A stretch of DNA of 33,983 nucleotides, from the NCBI GenBank assembly GCA_002347565.1, contig DDXR01000058.1, forward strand, positions 1-33,983. The letters are read 5' to 3'. Below the pieces are notes generated by a model, which worked only from the letters and a program-made list of their open reading frames with translations, did not search any database and was not told where the DNA came from. Origin of the DNA: a bacterium UBP2_UBA2255. GTDB lineage: Bacteria > Edwardsbacteria > AC1 > EtOH8. Position 1 is the stretch's first letter, and each line of letters starts with the position of its first letter. Of the stretch, positions 24,992 through 32,262 are shown piece by piece. A program made the position numbers and the translations under genes.

Positions 24992-25937
24992 CGTCCGATC
25001 CCTCCGCGGTCTCCGCGATCGAATAATCCTGCTCCGGCCGCGTCCGGGCCGCGATCATCTCGCCCAGCAGCCCGATCGACACGAACTGGATGCCCAGGAT
25101 CATCAGCAGCGTCCCCAGCAGCAGCAGCGGCCGCTGCCCGATGGCCTGATGCCCGACGAGCTTGACCAGGGTCAGGTATATGTTGATCAGCAGCCCGACC
25201 CCAAAGGCGACCGACCCCACAGTGCCGAAGAAATGGCCCGGGCGGCGGGCGTAGCGGGTGAGAAATACGACCGTTAGTAGATCGAGGTATCCCTTGACCA
25301 ATCGGCCCCACCCGTATTTCGACCGGCCGGCAACCCGCGGGTGGTGCCGCACCGCTATCTCCGCGATGCGGTAGCCGCGTTGGTGGGCCAGCACCGGGAT
25401 GTAACGATGGAGCTCACCGTAAATGCTCACCTCGCGCAGCACCGCCGGCCGGTAGGCCTTGAAACCGCAGTTGAAATCGTGCAGACGGACCCCGCTGATC
25501 AACGAGGTCACCTGGTTGAACAGTCTCGACGGGAGGGTCTTCGATAGTGGATCCTGTCGCGACTGCTTCCAGCCCGAGACCAGGTCGAATCCCTCTTGCA
25601 GCTTCTCGATGAACCGCGGGATCTCCGCCGGATCGTCCTGCAGGTCGCCGTCCATGGTGATGATGACGTCGCCCTCGGCCCGGGCAAAACCGGCCGTCAG
25701 TGCCGCGGCCTTGCCGAAATTGCGGCGGAACGATATCGCCGCCACCCGCTTGTCACGGCGGGCGAGCGCCTTGATGACCTCCCACGAGCCGTCGCTGCTG
25801 CCGTCGTCGACGAAGATGATCTCCCCCTCCAGCTTGTTAGCGGCCAGCACCTCGCGGACCCGACGGTGCAGCGACTCCAGCGTCTGCCGCTCGTTGCACA
25901 CCGGGATCACGATAGAGACGGGCGGGGTTCTCGGCAT
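24978..25937 (-). CDS. Polyprenyl-phosphate glycosyltransferase, DPM1/GtrB/ArnC-like GT2 with two membrane helices
   Basis: A 319-residue GT2 enzyme of the dolichyl-phosphate mannose synthase group, which moves a sugar from a nucleotide donor to undecaprenyl phosphate at the inner membrane. Motifs in order: VSIVIPVCNE (7-16), FVDDGSSDGS (42-51), the metal-binding DGDLQDDP (96-103), the FNCGFKAYR acceptor block (155-163) and GRSKYGWGRL (204-213) before two C-terminal transmembrane helices (about 237-260 and 270-294), as in GtrB. The start ATG 25937 has AGGAGA six nt upstream; upstream in-frame ATGs at 25982 and 26012 have no comparable site and add a poorly conserved leader. The product, an Und-P-sugar, would be flipped and used by a GT-C protein, for which the DUF2079 gene is the only candidate here. 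Confidence 0.92.
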   Translation of the reverse strand: MPRTPPVSIVIPVCNERQTLESLHRRVREVLAANKLEGEIIFVDDGSSDGSWEVIKALARRDKRVAAISFRRNFGKAAALTAGFARAEGDVIITMDGDLQDDPAEIPRFIEKLQEGFDLVSGWKQSRQDPLSKTLPSRLFNQVTSLISGVRLHDFNCGFKAYRPAVLREVSIYGELHRYIPVLAHQRGYRIAEIAVRHHPRVAGRSKYGWGRLVKGYLDLLTVVFLTRYARRPGHFFGTVGSVAFGVGLLINIYLTLVKLVGHQAIGQRPLLLLGTLLMILGIQFVSIGLLGEMIAARTRPEQDYSIAETAEGSDDGKH

Positions 25938-25943
25938 GGGCTG

Positions 25944-25949
25944 TCTCCT
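25944..25949 (-). promoter_or_regulatory. Ribosome binding site for the DPM-like GT2 gene
   Basis: AGGAGA on the minus strand, six nt before ATG 25937. It favours this start over the two in-frame ATGs further upstream and explains the 79-nt gap to the previous stop. Confidence 0.65.
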
Positions 25950-26016
25950 GCTGAACCTGTTTGCAGTTAGGGCAACATGCATCCGGGTGTTTCCCGGGAA
26001 CCGTTCGCGCACATCG

Positions 26017-26907
26017 TCAGCGAACCCTGGCAGCGACGACTTGCACTCCTGGCGCCATGTCCCGCAATCGCCGCGCTTTCCCTTCCGTTTGATAGGCGAT
26101 TATCATGTGGCCGTGATCCCTGAACCAATGCTTCACATCCACCGGATTCGACCACCACAGGGCATCAAAATCGCCGCCCAGGTCGTGGCGATTATACTCC
26201 GGGCGGCGAGGGATGAACCGGCAACGCCCTGAGATCATCTTTCCTATCAACCACCAGGCACTGCGAACACCCATCAGCAGTATCGTCAATCCGTCGCCGC
26301 CGAACGCCGAAGGCCGCACGCCGCCAGGGTGGAACAATCCGGCGAGCAGTAGCTTGACCGGATGGACCGGCGACAGGTGGTTGGGGCCGTGTACTATAAT
26401 CCTGCCGTCGACGCGGCACACCCGGACCATCTCGGCCAGCATCGCGGAAGGATCTGCAACATGCTCCAGAAAATCATTCCCAGCGACAGCATCGAACGTT
26501 CCATCGCGAAATGGCAGGAACATCCCGTCGCCCTCGCACAAAGCGGTCATACCGGGTCGATTCGTTGATGATGGGATCCAAAGATCGCAACCGACCGCAC
26601 GGTAGCCAATGCGGGCAAGGATCTCCGTAGAAACCCCGTTCCCGCAGCCAAGGTCGAGGATCGTAGCGCCCGACGAAACATATTTACAAATGAATCCGAC
26701 ATACGGCTTGAACCATCGTTCATCCTTGGCAACAATATGCTGATGATACACGTCCGATGATCTGTAAAAAAACCTGCTGGCAGCTTGGCGCTGGTCTGAG
26801 TCCATAGAACAACCTGCCGGCTCCAACCCGTAACTATGACCCTTGTTTGCGGGCTCTGTGTCCGCCCCCTTCCGGCGCCCAGGTGTGACTGTCCGCAGTC
26901 GCAACAT
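26017..26907 (-). CDS. Class I SAM-dependent methyltransferase
   Basis: A methyltransferase of up to 296 residues. Motif I is ILDLGCGNG (83-91), VGCDLW holds the ribose-binding Asp, and GNDFLEHVADPSAML is motif IV, with GRIIVHGPNHLSP after motif V. The SAM core starts only about 45 residues after the first ATG, and the first 34 residues do not look like a conserved fold. An internal ATG at 26805 (MDSDQRQAASRFFYRSSD) would give 262 residues and may be the true start. I give the longer form because AAAGGG lies seven nt before ATG 26907. Codon third positions look less GC-rich than in the neighbours. It is the second gene of the cluster after the promoter, with gaps of 58 and 79 nt around it, the loosest spacing in the locus. 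Confidence 0.83.
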   Translation of the reverse strand: MLRLRTVTPGRRKGADTEPANKGHSYGLEPAGCSMDSDQRQAASRFFYRSSDVYHQHIVAKDERWFKPYVGFICKYVSSGATILDLGCGNGVSTEILARIGYRAVGCDLWIPSSTNRPGMTALCEGDGMFLPFRDGTFDAVAGNDFLEHVADPSAMLAEMVRVCRVDGRIIVHGPNHLSPVHPVKLLLAGLFHPGGVRPSAFGGDGLTILLMGVRSAWWLIGKMISGRCRFIPRRPEYNRHDLGGDFDALWWSNPVDVKHWFRDHGHMIIAYQTEGKARRLRDMAPGVQVVAARVR

Positions 26908-26965
26908 TCAAAACCCTTTCACCATCATGGAATCCCTGCCTTGGATTTCCGGATGCGGTGTCGAC

Positions 26966-28162
26966 CTAAATCCGGACAGCACAACTCAGTATATCGTTGA
27001 TCCGCGCTGCCATGCCGGCCATCGAGAACCGTCGCTCGACCACCGCTCTCGCTGAAGCGCCCAAGACACCCGCTCGTTCGGGCCGTTCCAACAGCAGCGC
27101 AAGTGCCGCGGCCAGCGCCCCGGCATCGCAGGGCGGCACCATGAGGCCGTTCTCCCCGTCGTTGATAATCTCGTCGATCGCGCCACCGTGGGCGGCCACT
27201 ACCGGCACTCCTAGCGCCATTGCCTCGATCACCACCCTGCCGAACGGCTCCGGCTCGACCGAGCAGTGCACCATTACATCAAGCGCCCCGATATGGGACA
27301 GTCCGTCCTGATGGTGCCCGGGCAAAATGATCCGGTATGACAATCGCAACTCCCGGATCAGTCGAATAAGTTCTGTTTTATATATCCATTCGTCGAACAG
27401 CACATCGCCGACCAGCACGAACCGGACATCGGGAAACCGCGGCGCCAGCAGGGCGGCCGCCCGGATGAAGTGCTCCTGCCCCTTCCAGCGGGCGATCTGC
27501 CCCACCATGCCCACCAAACGGGCGTCTGCCGGCACGCCCAGTTCCCGGCGGATCGCCCGCCGGTCGCCGGGCGTGGCCAGCCGGCGCACCTCGTCGCCGT
27601 CGACCGCGTTATAAATAACCTCGATCCTCGACGCCGGATAACCGGCGCCGAACTGGTCCTTCACCGCGCCGGAGATGGCGAGCACCCGGTCGCAGAGCAG
27701 GCGCGACAGCCGGACCAGCCACCACCGCAGCACGGGATCGACCAGGATGTCCCGGAAATGCCACACCACCCGGCGGCCGACGAGCCTTGCCGCGAGGCCG
27801 CCGATCAGGTGGGCCTTCAGCGTGTTGGTGTGCACGACGTCGATCCGCTCCCGGCGGATCAGCCGGGCCACCTGCCAGATGACCGGCAGCAGCCTGACCC
27901 CGTCCCACAGGGTGCGCAGCGAGAACGGCCGAAGGTGGTATCGCTTGCGGCGCAGGATGCCGCCGGGAATCCCGACCATGAAGACCGGCACGCCCAGCTC
28001 CCGGGCCCGTTCCGCCAGCGGCCCCGGCCCGGTCAGCAGCAGCAGCGGCCGGAACCGGGTGCGGTCCAGCACCCGCAGTATGTCCAGCAGGCTCTGTTCG
28101 GCGCCGCCCAGGATCGGCACATGGTCAAAAAACAGGACCCTGGCCGTTTTTGATCGATTCAA
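26966..28162 (-). CDS. Glycosyltransferase family 4, first gene of the glycan operon
   Basis: A 398-residue GT4 enzyme. The N-terminal domain has L-G-G-A-E-Q-S-L (18-25), the G-G-A-E motif of the WaaG/PimB-like branch, and VHTNTLKAH. The donor domain opens with VGMVGQIARWKG, and the E-x7-E motif is in EPFGRVVIEAM. It is full length. The start is assigned to TTG 28162 because no ATG or GTG is in frame before the conserved ARVLFFDHVPILGG strand. No good Shine-Dalgarno is visible, but an out-of-frame ATG at 28176 ends in a TGA that overlaps this TTG, and one extra A in the A5 tract would place that ATG in frame. It follows a sigma70-like promoter and heads the run of 27 genes. Specificity is unknown. 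Confidence 0.88.
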   Translation of the reverse strand: MNRSKTARVLFFDHVPILGGAEQSLLDILRVLDRTRFRPLLLLTGPGPLAERARELGVPVFMVGIPGGILRRKRYHLRPFSLRTLWDGVRLLPVIWQVARLIRRERIDVVHTNTLKAHLIGGLAARLVGRRVVWHFRDILVDPVLRWWLVRLSRLLCDRVLAISGAVKDQFGAGYPASRIEVIYNAVDGDEVRRLATPGDRRAIRRELGVPADARLVGMVGQIARWKGQEHFIRAAALLAPRFPDVRFVLVGDVLFDEWIYKTELIRLIRELRLSYRIILPGHHQDGLSHIGALDVMVHCSVEPEPFGRVVIEAMALGVPVVAAHGGAIDEIINDGENGLMVPPCDAGALAAALALLLERPERAGVLGASARAVVERRFSMAGMAARINDILSCAVRI

Positions 28163-28243
28163 CGATTTTTGCGCATTTTGCCCCGGTTTGCCCGTCGAGG
28201 CGCGGTATGTTTCAACATCTATATGATTATTTTATAACAGATT

Positions 28244-28272
28244 ATCATATCATAGGTTTATGTCATATTCAA
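28244..28272 (-). promoter_or_regulatory. Sigma70-like promoter of the glycan cluster
   Basis: On the minus strand, TTGAAT (28272-28267) and TATGAT (28249-28244) are separated by exactly 17 nt, in an AT-rich gap within an otherwise GC-rich window. Transcription would begin near 28237 and leave a leader of about 75 nt before TTG 28162. No ops/JUMPstart element (GGCGGTAG) was seen in that leader. Start mapping has not been done, so this is a pattern match. Confidence 0.6.
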
Positions 28273-28296
28273 GGCATATGTGAAAATATTTACCCA

Positions 28297-28321
28297 TGAA
28301 AAAACGCCCGCAAGGGGCGTT
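28297..28321 (-). terminator. Rho-independent terminator of the ileS-lspA-lptD-antiporter operon
   Basis: Read on the minus strand, AACGCCC (28321-28315) pairs with GGGCGTT (28309-28303) around a 5-nt loop. The stem is followed by a run of T (28304-28299, partly in the stem). The 7-bp stem with five G-C pairs and the T tract are typical of an intrinsic terminator. It lies 65 nt after the antiporter stop and separates this operon from the glycan promoter. Confidence 0.8.
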
Positions 28322-28386
28322 CCTGGGCCTGCGCCCGGGTTGTGGCCGGGACCAGGCGACGACCATCGATCATGGCCGCGGAACTG

Positions 28387-29856
28387 TCATCCCTCGGGCT
28401 TCAGCTTGGACAACTGGGCCACGATCTCGGGCAGCCGGGCCTTGGCGGCGAGGATCAGCAGGGTGTCGCCCTCCTCGATCACGGTCCCGCCGCTGGGGAC
28501 CAGATAGCCGTTGCCGCGGCCGATCAGCGTCACCAGACAGTCGTCGGGGATGCCCAGTTCGACCACGGTTTTGCCCGCCGCTTGCGAACGATAGGGCACC
28601 GTCAGGTCCACCAGCTCGGTATCGCCGCCCGGCGCCGGCTCGAACTCCATGGGGCAGACGCAGCGGGCCGGCAGGGGCGCGTCGACCCGGAGCAGCCTGG
28701 CCACCAGTGGCACCGACCAGCCCTGCACCAGGGCCGAGGTCAGCACGATGAAGAACACCAGATTGAAGATGGTCTCGGCGTGGCCGATCCCGGCCAGCAT
28801 CGGGAAGGTCGCCAGCACGATGGGCACGGCGCCCCGCAGGCCCACCCACGACACCAGCAGCTTCTCCCGCCACGCCATGCCGGTGAAGGACAGGATGGCG
28901 AACACGCTCAGCGGCCGGGCCAGGAACACCAGCGCCAGCGACACCGCCAGCCCGGGCACCAGCACCTGCGCCAGGTGCGACGGGTAGACCAGCAGGCCCA
29001 GGGCGATGAACATGGCGACCTGGCTCAGCCAGGCCAGGCTGTCGAAGAAGCGCAGCAGGCTCTTCTTCTGCACCACGTCGCCGTTGCCGAACACGATGCC
29101 CGCCAGGTACACCGCCAGGAAGCCGCTGCCGCCCAGCACCGCCGCCAGCCCGTAGGACAGGCAGGCTCCGGCCAGGACGAAGACGGGGTACACGCCCTGG
29201 TGGGAATACCGCAGCTTGTTGATGGTGAAGGCCATCGCCCGGCCCAGCGCCAGGCCGACCGCGGCCCCGATGCCCAGCTGCCGCACGAAGAACAGCGCGT
29301 AGCCTGCCGGCGTCTGCCCCGAGCCGGTGATCGCCTGCAGCAGGCACAGCGTCAGCAGCACCGCCATCGGGTCGTTGCTGCCGGATTCCAGCTCCAGCAG
29401 CGGGCGCAGCCGGCCCCGCAGGCTGACGTGCCGGGACCGCAGCACCGCGAACACCGCGGCGGCGTCGGTCGACGAGATGATCGCCCCCAGCAGCAGCGAT
29501 TCCAGCAGCGGCATGCCGGCGACCAGGTACGTGACCGCGCCGATCGCCAGGGCGGTCAACAGGACGCCGGCCGTGGCCAGGGCGGCCGCCGGCCCGGCGA
29601 CGGGCCGCACCGCGGGCCAGCCCGTGGACATGCCGCCGGCGAACAGGATGAGGCTGAGGGCCGCGATCCCCAGCGCCTGGGCCAGGGCGGCGTTGTCGAA
29701 CGCGATCCCGCCCGGCCCCTCCGACCCCGCCAGCATCCCGACGCCGATGAACAGCAGCAGCGTGGGCACGCCCAGGTTGTCGGTGGCCTTGGCAACGGCG
29801 ATGCTCACCAGGATCAGCATCGCCCCCATCAGCAGTAAGTGCTCGATGGCGATCAT
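28387..29856 (-). CDS. nhaP2: Potassium/proton antiporter, NhaP2/CvrA family (CPA1) with C-terminal TrkA_C-like domain
   Basis: A 489-residue inner membrane antiporter that would exchange cytoplasmic K+ (or Na+) for protons. About twelve hydrophobic segments cover residues 5-390. The core motifs match E. coli CvrA: ISSTDAAAVFAVL (127-139) and ESGSNDPMAV (157-166) with the ion-site Asp162, then SWVGLRGAVPI further on. Residues about 410-485 form a TrkA_C/RCK-C-like domain with GTVIEEGDTLLILA. It is shorter than CvrA because the last CorC/HlyC-like domain is missing, which is common outside gammaproteobacteria. It starts 18 nt after lptD and ends the operon before a terminator. Ion preference is inferred from the family. 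Confidence 0.92.
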   Translation of the reverse strand: MIAIEHLLLMGAMLILVSIAVAKATDNLGVPTLLLFIGVGMLAGSEGPGGIAFDNAALAQALGIAALSLILFAGGMSTGWPAVRPVAGPAAALATAGVLLTALAIGAVTYLVAGMPLLESLLLGAIISSTDAAAVFAVLRSRHVSLRGRLRPLLELESGSNDPMAVLLTLCLLQAITGSGQTPAGYALFFVRQLGIGAAVGLALGRAMAFTINKLRYSHQGVYPVFVLAGACLSYGLAAVLGGSGFLAVYLAGIVFGNGDVVQKKSLLRFFDSLAWLSQVAMFIALGLLVYPSHLAQVLVPGLAVSLALVFLARPLSVFAILSFTGMAWREKLLVSWVGLRGAVPIVLATFPMLAGIGHAETIFNLVFFIVLTSALVQGWSVPLVARLLRVDAPLPARCVCPMEFEPAPGGDTELVDLTVPYRSQAAGKTVVELGIPDDCLVTLIGRGNGYLVPSGGTVIEEGDTLLILAAKARLPEIVAQLSKLKPEG

Positions 29857-29874
29857 CGCGCGGCGGCCCCGGCG

Positions 29875-32238
29875 TCACTCATAGCGCACCTGCCCGGTCT
29901 TGGGAATGTTGAGCTTGATCTCTGGTATCTTCTTGAGGTTGACCCGGAACTCGTAGGACCAGTAGGCCCCGCTCTTGGTGCTGGTGAAGCTGGCCTCCCA
30001 GCAGTGCAGGTCGCGGTGGACCGAGTAGTCGCGGGAGACGGTCTCGCCGCGCTTGAGGTCGTAGTACTGGCTGTAGCTGGCCCTCCAGTTCCTGGTGAGG
30101 TCGAGGTTGACGCTGCCGCGCAGGCCCGACCCCGCGACGCCCCGGCCGGACTGCCAGCTCTGGTCGAAGGACAGCGACAGCAGCCACGGCAGCCCGCCAG
30201 CCGCCGGCGCCGGGCGGGCCGCCTCCGTTCGCCCCTCCCCGCTGGGGGCCGAGCCGGCCGAGTCCACAACCTGGGCCGCGTCATCGGGCGCCGCTTCTTC
30301 GGCCCGGCCGCCGTCCGGGTCCGGGCGGTCCGTCTGCTCCGGGGCGGCGCGCGGCCCGGCCGGCAGGCTGTCGGCCCGGGGCGGGGCCAGCCAGGTGCCG
30401 CTGCGGGAAAGGCCCAGCGACAGCGTGGTGTGCTGCGTCATCCGCCGGTACCAGTCGTAGCTGGAGTTCAGGTAGCAGCTGACGTACGGATTCCCGGGCA
30501 GAATGTTGAACCCGGAGGTCAGCGGCGACCAGCGCCGGGGCCGCTGCAGCAGGTTCAGGCCGGACGAGGCGTTCCAGGTAAGCAGGTCGGCCTTGCGGGT
30601 CTGTTCGCCCCGCCGGTACTTGAGCGAGAAGGTGTTGCCCAGCGAGGCGCCCAGGTTGCGGTATTCGCCGTAGCTGCCCGAGCCCACCGCGTAGAACCGC
30701 CCCTGGTCGATCCGCGGCGCGTAGGAGTAGCTGAGCGACGGCTGCAGCTGGTGCCGGAGCGCCACCAGCGGCCCGGCCCGCAGGGGCAACAGGCCGTAGA
30801 GCGTGGTCGAGGCCGAGGCGCCCGCGGCCCAGAAGTAGCGCACCGGGTTGCGCGCCCCGGCGGTGTCGCGGTCGTGCCAGGTGGCCACCAGTCGGGCGTT
30901 GGGCCGCAGCGACAGGTACCGCAGCACGGTCAGCCCCGACGACAGGTTGACCTGATTGTCCCACACCTGGTGGCGATCGGTGCGGACCGTGTCCTTGCTG
31001 GTGAGGGCCGCCAGGTAGGAGCGTCCCGAAACCTGCAGCCGGCGGCCCAGCAGGTCCTTGCCGTACAGGTCGAGCGAGGCCTCGGGCAGGCGGGCGGTTT
31101 CGCTGCGGCTGGCCAGGTTGCGGCTGTAGTCGGCCACCGCGCCGGCGCTGGCGCTGGTCCAGCTGTGATTGAGCGACAGGTACGAGCGCAGTTCCTGCTC
31201 CATGCGTTCCGCCCGGTTCTCGGAATACTCGTAGTAGTACGTCCGGTCGCTGATGAAGTTGCCGCTGCCCGACAGCCGGGTGCGCGGCCCCAGCGCCTGG
31301 TTGTGATCGAAGGAGAAGCTCCAGCGCCGCTTGAACGGATCCTGCTCCTCCAGGTACGAGTAGCGGGCGTTGAGCGCGAACCGCGGCTGGCGCCACCACC
31401 GGCCCTCGACCGCGCCCTGCCACCCCACGTACTCGTACAGGTCGGCCGCGACGGTGACATCGGCCTGGTCTCCCAGCACCTGGTAGTAGGCCAGGTTCTT
31501 GACGAACATGCCCTGGTAGTTGTTGGAACCGACCCGCGGCATCAGGAAGCCGGAGTGGCGGTCGCGCCGCAGCGGGAAGAAGTAGTAGGGGATCACCAGC
31601 ACCGGCACGCCGGCGAAGCACAGCGCCACCGGCTCGGCCACCATCTTGTCGCCCAGGTAGATCTTCATCCGGCGCGACCAGAAGTAGAAGTGCGGGGTGT
31701 CGCTGTCGCAGGTGGTGAAGCGCCCGTAGTCGACGTTGAGCGTGCGGTCCCCGGCCTGGCGGATGCGGCTGCCCCAGTAGCGGCCGTTGGCGGCGGCGGT
31801 CGACCCGTTGTAGATCCAGCCGCGCCGCGCCCGGAAGTCGTAGACCATGCGGTCGCCCCGGATGGCGTCGTCGCGGTCGTAGAGGACGGGACGCGCGCGC
31901 ACCACCATCAGCTGGTCGCGGGTGAAAAAGTCGATGCTGTCGGCGGTAATGGTGATGTCCTTGTAGCCGACCCGGACGCCGCCCTCCAGGCGGATCTGCT
32001 GGCGGTCGACCAGGTAGTCGATGATGTCGGCCCGGTAGCGGACCGCCGGCTGCCCCGGGTCGTCCCCCGGCAGCTCCGGGGCCTGATCCTCCGGGCCGGC
32101 CGCCGCCAGGGTGTCGGCCCGGCCCGTGGTGTCGGGCGGCTCCGCCGCCCGGCCGGCCGGCGCCAGCAGCGCCGCAAACAACAACAGCGGCCAGGCCATG
32201 GAGGCCCGCCGCCTGGGTCTTCGTTGATCGCGGATCAT
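29875..32238 (-). CDS. lptD: LPS-assembly outer membrane protein LptD
   Basis: A 787-residue LptD homologue that inserts lipopolysaccharide into the outer leaflet of the outer membrane. Residues 1-32 form a signal peptide (Arg-rich start, hydrophobic 15-27, cleavage near G-R-A-A). Residues about 65-160 are the OstA/LptA-like jellyroll (IRLEGGVRVGYKDITITAD). The conserved junction to the barrel follows: T-T-C-D-S-D-T-P-H-F-Y-F-W (175-187), MKIYLGDKMVAEPV and RHSGFLMPRVG (227-237). The rest is a beta barrel of alternating aromatic strands ending in VRYE. There are exactly four cysteines (177, 207, 588, 746), two before or at the start of the barrel and two late in it. A low-complexity A/P/D/E-rich insert spans about 619-681. 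Start ATG 32238 is 24 nt after lspA. Confidence 0.93.
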   Translation of the reverse strand: MIRDQRRPRRRASMAWPLLLFAALLAPAGRAAEPPDTTGRADTLAAAGPEDQAPELPGDDPGQPAVRYRADIIDYLVDRQQIRLEGGVRVGYKDITITADSIDFFTRDQLMVVRARPVLYDRDDAIRGDRMVYDFRARRGWIYNGSTAAANGRYWGSRIRQAGDRTLNVDYGRFTTCDSDTPHFYFWSRRMKIYLGDKMVAEPVALCFAGVPVLVIPYYFFPLRRDRHSGFLMPRVGSNNYQGMFVKNLAYYQVLGDQADVTVAADLYEYVGWQGAVEGRWWRQPRFALNARYSYLEEQDPFKRRWSFSFDHNQALGPRTRLSGSGNFISDRTYYYEYSENRAERMEQELRSYLSLNHSWTSASAGAVADYSRNLASRSETARLPEASLDLYGKDLLGRRLQVSGRSYLAALTSKDTVRTDRHQVWDNQVNLSSGLTVLRYLSLRPNARLVATWHDRDTAGARNPVRYFWAAGASASTTLYGLLPLRAGPLVALRHQLQPSLSYSYAPRIDQGRFYAVGSGSYGEYRNLGASLGNTFSLKYRRGEQTRKADLLTWNASSGLNLLQRPRRWSPLTSGFNILPGNPYVSCYLNSSYDWYRRMTQHTTLSLGLSRSGTWLAPPRADSLPAGPRAAPEQTDRPDPDGGRAEEAAPDDAAQVVDSAGSAPSGEGRTEAARPAPAAGGLPWLLSLSFDQSWQSGRGVAGSGLRGSVNLDLTRNWRASYSQYYDLKRGETVSRDYSVHRDLHCWEASFTSTKSGAYWSYEFRVNLKKIPEIKLNIPKTGQVRYE

Positions 32239-32262
32239 GCGCCTGGCTTTCCCGGCCGCCGG

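Larger units (their letters stand above)
28163..28386. other. AT-rich intergenic region between the housekeeping operon and the glycan cluster
   Basis: The largest gene-free stretch in the window (224 nt). From high to low coordinates it holds 65 nt of downstream sequence after the antiporter stop, the terminator at 28297-28321, the promoter at 28244-28272 and a leader of about 75 nt with a five-codon mini-frame (28176-28159). No other gene, repeat or RNA structure was recognised. Confidence 0.75.

Noticed and set aside
26948..26976. Inverted repeat TCCGGAT/ATCCGGA with a 15-nt loop around the stop of the first glycosyltransferase gene.
   Set aside because: No T tract follows on the minus strand and the stem is short with a long loop, so I do not call a terminator. 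It could weaken read-through slightly.
28163..28243. Possible ops/JUMPstart element for RfaH-type antitermination in the cluster leader.
   Set aside because: No GGCGGTAG or close variant was found there, although such a long operon would benefit from antitermination.
28370..29878. A long open frame on the minus strand overlapping the antiporter in another frame.
   Set aside because: The composition is Gly/Arg/Pro-rich without motifs, while the antiporter frame matches CvrA throughout.
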